Positions 7,137-8,762 of a stretch of DNA of 8,762 bases are shown here, in pieces. Location: NCBI GenBank assembly GCA_045602005.1, contig JAZSAS010000053.1, positions 1 through 8,762 on the forward strand, in the 5' to 3' direction. How positions within the stretch are numbered: position 1 is the stretch's first letter; each line of letters starts with the position of its first letter. The position numbers and the translations under genes were made by a program. The stretch is from UMGS755 sp045602005 (lineage in GTDB: Bacteria > Bacillota > Clostridia > UBA1381 > UBA9506). The notes beneath the pieces were generated by a model that had not been told where the DNA came from, made no database searches, and saw only the letters and a list, made by a program, of their open reading frames with translations.

Positions 7137-7787
7137 CTAATTACAAAATTTCTTTTTTAAAAGAAATTTTTCTGTTTTCCGTTTAATTCTTTGCAGTGCA
7201 TTATCAACCGATTTTGGGTCTTTTCCCAAATAAACAGCAATTTTGCCGTAAGGCACACCGTTTAAGTGATACATCAAAACTTTTGCCTCAAATTCAGACA
7301 ACGCTTTATCGATTCTGTCATGAGCATCCTGAACGTTTTCCCGTTCAATAACAATTGCTTCAGGGTCGCTACTGTTATTTTTGCTCACATAACCCAGGTT
7401 GTCAAAAAAATCTGTTCCGCTATCACTTTTATTTAAGGAAACGTATGTGTTAAGCGGCATGTGCTTTTGCCTTGAAGACATTTTCACTGCCGAAACAACC
7501 TGCCTTTTAATGCATAGCCTTGCAAAGGTTTTAAAGCTTGCATTCTTTTCAGCATCAAAACCTAAAATCGCTTTATAAAGACCAATCATTCCTTCCTGAA
7601 TGACATCCTCCCTGTCCGCACCCATTAAAAAATATGACCGGGAGCAAGCCTTAACAAAGTCACGATAGCGATTAACAAGAATTTCCATGGCTTGAACATT
7701 TCCGCCTTTAGCCAGCAAAGATAACGCTTCATCACATTGATTGAAGGAATCAATTGCCGACGATTTCAGGGAGAATTGCTCAGACAC
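7137..7787 (-). CDS. sigH: RNA polymerase sigma factor SigH/Spo0H type
   Basis: Sigma-70 family factor of the SigH (sigma-30) group, which in Bacillus and Clostridia directs transition-phase and early sporulation genes. In 216-residue numbering: region 2.1 DEALSLLAKGGNVQAMEILVN, region 2.2 GADREDVIQEGMIGLYKAI (56-73), region 2.4 FARLCIKRQVVSAVKMSSRQKHMPLNTYVSLNK (88-120), a variable linker, and the region 4.2 helix-turn-helix GKIAVYLGKDPKSVDNALQRIKRK (181-204). The RQKH-PLN-YVSLNK segment is characteristic of SigH. Length matches B. subtilis SigH (218). A TTG at 7808 would start inside the ribosome binding site. The GTG at 7785-7787 has AGGAGGT nine bases upstream and is preferred. It has its own sigma-A-type promoter. 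Location beside the nusA operon differs from the common place near secE-nusG. Confidence 0.93.
   Translation of the reverse strand: MSEQFSLKSSAIDSFNQCDEALSLLAKGGNVQAMEILVNRYRDFVKACSRSYFLMGADREDVIQEGMIGLYKAILGFDAEKNASFKTFARLCIKRQVVSAVKMSSRQKHMPLNTYVSLNKSDSGTDFFDNLGYVSKNNSSDPEAIVIERENVQDAHDRIDKALSEFEAKVLMYHLNGVPYGKIAVYLGKDPKSVDNALQRIKRKTEKFLLKKKFCN
7146..7169. repeat. AT-rich perfect palindrome inside the 3' end of sigH
   Basis: Arms AAATTTCTTTT (7146-7156) and AAAAGAAATTT (7159-7169) are exact complements around a 2-base spacer. It encodes the Lys/Phe-rich tail of SigH. Such a stem could affect the end of the mRNA, but the low complexity of the arms means it may be incidental. Confidence 0.4.
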
Positions 7788-7796
7788 GCCCGGAAA

Positions 7797-7803
7797 ACCT
7801 CCT
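7797..7803 (-). promoter_or_regulatory. Ribosome binding site of sigH (decides the start)
   Basis: AGGAGGT on the minus strand, nine bases before the GTG at 7787. The alternative TTG start at 7808 lies upstream of it, so the first seven codons of the longer reading are untranslated leader. Confidence 0.85.
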
Positions 7804-7828
7804 GCCAATACACAAAGTCTTTGACCTT

Positions 7829-7857
7829 ATTATATGCTAAGTAAATCTGAAAGTCAA
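7829..7857 (-). promoter_or_regulatory. Sigma-A-type promoter of sigH
   Basis: On the minus strand TTGACT (7852-7857), a 17-base spacer and a perfect TATAAT (7829-7834). Transcription should begin near 7822, giving a leader of about 35 bases. A-tracts directly upstream of the -35 box could act as an UP element. Confidence 0.88.
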
Positions 7858-7860
7858 GCA

Positions 7861-7910
7861 AAATTGTAAAATTTTTTCAATTTTTCTTTTTTTAAAATTT
7901 TTTTTAATTT
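7861..7910. promoter_or_regulatory. Shared A/T block between divergent sigH and tRNA-Ser promoters
   Basis: Only 3 of these 50 bases are G or C. The block consists of phased A- and T-tracts. It lies directly upstream of both -35 boxes, so it may serve as an UP-like element for both promoters, or as a binding site for a nucleoid protein. Confidence 0.5.
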
Positions 7911-7914
7911 CCTC

Positions 7915-7943
7915 TTGCATTCTAAAAATAAATATGCTATAAT
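7915..7943 (+). promoter_or_regulatory. Sigma-A-type promoter of tRNA-Ser
   Basis: TTGCAT (7915-7920), a 17-base spacer and a perfect TATAAT (7938-7943) on the plus strand. Initiation near 7950 would give a 5' leader of about 26 bases before the mature tRNA. Confidence 0.88.
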
Positions 7944-7975
7944 TATTTAGCGTTGGTTTGAAAAGCTGCATATAA

Positions 7976-8067
7976 GGAGAGGTGGCTGAGCTGGCCTAAG
8001 GCGCACGATTGGAAATCGTGTAACGGCTAATACCCGTTCGAGGGTTCGAATCCCTCCCTCTCCGCCA
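7976..8067 (+). tRNA. tRNA-Ser (anticodon GGA), CCA encoded
   Basis: The acceptor stem GGAGAGG (7976-7982) pairs with CCTCTCC (8057-8063), followed by discriminator G and encoded CCA (8065-8067). The anticodon stem CACGATT/AATCGTG presents GGA at 8011-8013, which reads UCC and UCU. The T arm contains GGTTCGAATCC. A long class II variable arm (TAACGG to CCGTT) is typical of serine tRNAs, as is the roughly 92-base length. It is monocistronic, with its own promoter and terminator, and divergent from sigH. Confidence 0.97.
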
Positions 8068-8068
8068 A

Positions 8069-8111
8069 GAAAAAGAGATAATTTTACTGTCGGTAAAATT
8101 ATCTCTTTTTC
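8069..8111 (+). terminator. Intrinsic terminator of tRNA-Ser
   Basis: A perfect 19-bp stem (8069-8087 with 8093-8111) has a 5-base loop TGTCG and starts one base after the CCA. The 3' arm ends in TCTCTTTTTC, so the T-run lies inside the stem. The AAAAA/TTTTT symmetry could let it act on the minus strand as well. Confidence 0.85.
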
Positions 8112-8113
8112 AA

Positions 8114-8280
8114 TGAAATTTGCCTGCGGCAAGTGAAATAGCTTCGCTATGAAATACACTTTGTGTATGAAATATTGCTACGCAATATGAAAAGGCAAAT
8201 TTTATTTCACATTTTTCTAAAAGAAAAATATTTCATAATCCGTCAGGATTATTTCATATCGAGCAAAGTGAGATATTTCA
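8114..8280. repeat. Symmetric array of short hairpins joined by GAA / TTC linkers
   Basis: This 167-base non-coding block contains consecutive hairpins. They are TTGCC/GGCAA (8120-8132), ATAGC/GCTAT (8138-8150), ATACAC/GTGTAT (8154-8168), ATATTGC/GCAATAT (8172-8188), ATTTTTC/GAAAAAT (8211-8229), ATAATCC/GGATTAT (8235-8252) and ATATC/GATAT (8256-8276). In the left half they are joined by TGAAAT (8114, 8134, 8150, 8168, and variant TGAAAA at 8188). In the right half they are joined by its complement ATTTCA (8204, 8230, 8251, 8275). AAATTTGCC (8116-8124) also pairs with GGCAAATTT (8194-8202), closing hairpins 2-4 in an outer stem. No protein reading is credible. It starts three bases after the tRNA terminator. 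It could be a folded mobile-element end, a single-strand recombination site or a structured RNA; none is proven. Confidence 0.85.
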
Positions 8281-8319
8281 CTAAAAATATACTGCATCTA
8301 TTATGTACGTGAAAGCCAT
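8281..8319. other. Short unassigned spacer
   Basis: AT-rich spacer between the hairpin array and the following terminator. It contains a TATTAT at 8299-8304 that resembles a -10 box on the plus strand, but the hexamer 17 bases upstream (TTTCAC) is a poor -35. I see no gene here. Confidence 0.4.
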
Positions 8320-8352
8320 AAAAAAGACTTGTCGATTGACAAGTCTTTTTTT
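8320..8352. terminator. Bidirectional-type intrinsic terminator
   Basis: A perfect 14-bp stem (8320-8333 with 8338-8351) with loop GATT has seven T residues on the plus strand (8346-8352) and six on the minus strand. It lies 38 bases past the stop of the AraC-family gene and can terminate it. In the other direction it would stop any transcript leaving the hairpin array. Confidence 0.88.
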
Positions 8353-8390
8353 GTTGAAATACGCCTTGCAGAGAAAAGCATTGTGCGAGT

Positions 8391-8762
8391 TTAACCACTC
8401 TGCTTGCTGTTGTATTCCGACGGAGAAACACCTACTGTTTGCTTAAAAACTGATGAGAAGTACATTGGATTAGAGAATCCGCTTAACGAAGCAATGTTTT
8501 TAACTGAATCAATACCATGGTCTAATAGCATAATTGCATAGTTTATACGATACATTCTTAAATATTCGGTGTAACCCACACCCATTTTTTGCTTAAAAAG
8601 ATGTGAAATGTATTTTGCGTTATAGGCAAGTTCCTTGGCGATTATTGAGATAGATAATTGGGGATTGTTAAAGTTGTCTTCTGTTATATCGATTATTTGC
8701 TGTACAAGGGTGTTTTGTTCGTTACAGATTGTATTTATTCTTGACATAGAATAAAGCAGAAC
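8391..8762 (-). CDS. AraC-family transcriptional regulator, C-terminal part (N-terminus beyond window)
   Basis: The visible part ends with a complete AraC/XylS DNA-binding domain of about 95 residues with two helix-turn-helices. The first is LSISIIAKELAYNAKYISHLFKQ; the second is SVKNIASLSGFSNPMYFSSVFKQTVGVSPSEY, with the family's GF-N--YFS-FK---G-SP-EY pattern. An ATG at 8745-8747 exists, but the frame stays open for five further codons to the window edge and that ATG has no convincing ribosome binding site. I read it as the end of a longer protein, perhaps with a sensor or receiver domain. It points towards the terminator at 8320-8352 and has no evident link to the nusA operon. The target genes cannot be inferred. 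Confidence 0.85.
   Translation of the reverse strand, partial: VLLYSMSRINTICNEQNTLVQQIIDITEDNFNNPQLSISIIAKELAYNAKYISHLFKQKMGVGYTEYLRMYRINYAIMLLDHGIDSVKNIASLSGFSNPMYFSSVFKQTVGVSPSEYNSKQSG

Noticed and set aside
7947..8159. 70-codon minus-strand reading frame (contains GGEGGIRTLERVLAVTRFP)
   Set aside because: It is the antisense translation of the tRNA-Ser gene, a well-known spurious annotation, and runs through the tRNA terminator and part of the hairpin array.
8114..8280. CRISPR array
   Set aside because: The constant parts are only 6 bases (TGAAAT/ATTTCA) and reverse orientation mid-array, the variable parts are self-complementary, spacing is 16-26 bases, and no cas gene is present.
8249..8431. 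60-codon minus-strand reading frame
   Set aside because: It spans the bidirectional terminator and the hairpin array, has no ribosome binding site or recognisable domain, and overlaps the AraC gene in another frame.
8041..8762. Duplicate tRNA 3' end (attachment site) right of tRNA-Ser
   Set aside because: I looked for repeats of the GGTTCGAATCC and CCTCTCCGCCA segments downstream and found none within the window.

Overview
The window looks like a chromosomal segment of a low-to-moderate GC Gram-positive anaerobe of class Clostridia. This rests on the Firmicutes-type rimP-nusA-ylxR-infB-rbfA order, a short NusA without C-terminal acidic repeats, a SigH/Spo0H-type sigma factor, strong AGGAGG-type ribosome binding sites and TTGACT-N17-TATAAT promoters. 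No species can be named from the sequence alone.

Layout: all protein genes lie on the minus strand, so transcription runs from high to low coordinates. From 7857 downward there are a sigma-A promoter, sigH (7137-7787), a probable terminator (7072-7110) and a small double zinc-ribbon protein (6779-7048). A 164-base spacer with an 11-bp perfect hairpin follows. Then comes the translation/transcription operon rimP, nusA, ylxR (rnpM), infB, rbfA, nrnA, rnhA and a TatD-family metal hydrolase that runs off the left edge. Genes from infB onward overlap or nearly touch. Two usual operon members are not where expected: ylxQ, absent between ylxR and infB, and truB/ribF, whose place after nrnA is taken by rnhA and tatD. 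The distal part is thus a run of three nucleases (nanoRNA, RNA-DNA hybrid, TatD) attached to the ribosome-assembly and initiation genes.

On the plus strand, divergent from sigH, sits a tRNA-Ser(GGA) gene (7976-8067) with its own promoter and a 19-bp-stem terminator. The two divergent promoters share a roughly 50-bp, almost pure A/T block.

Right after the tRNA terminator lies the most unusual part of the window (8114-8280). It is a compact non-coding array of short hairpins joined by GAA linkers in its left half and TTC (the reverse complement) in its right half, so the array is itself a large imperfect inverted repeat. It is followed by a bidirectional-type terminator (8320-8352) and by the C-terminal end of an AraC-family regulator entering from the right edge. 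The array is my best candidate for something undescribed. It could be a folded mobile or recombination-site element or a structured RNA, and the sequence alone does not decide which.
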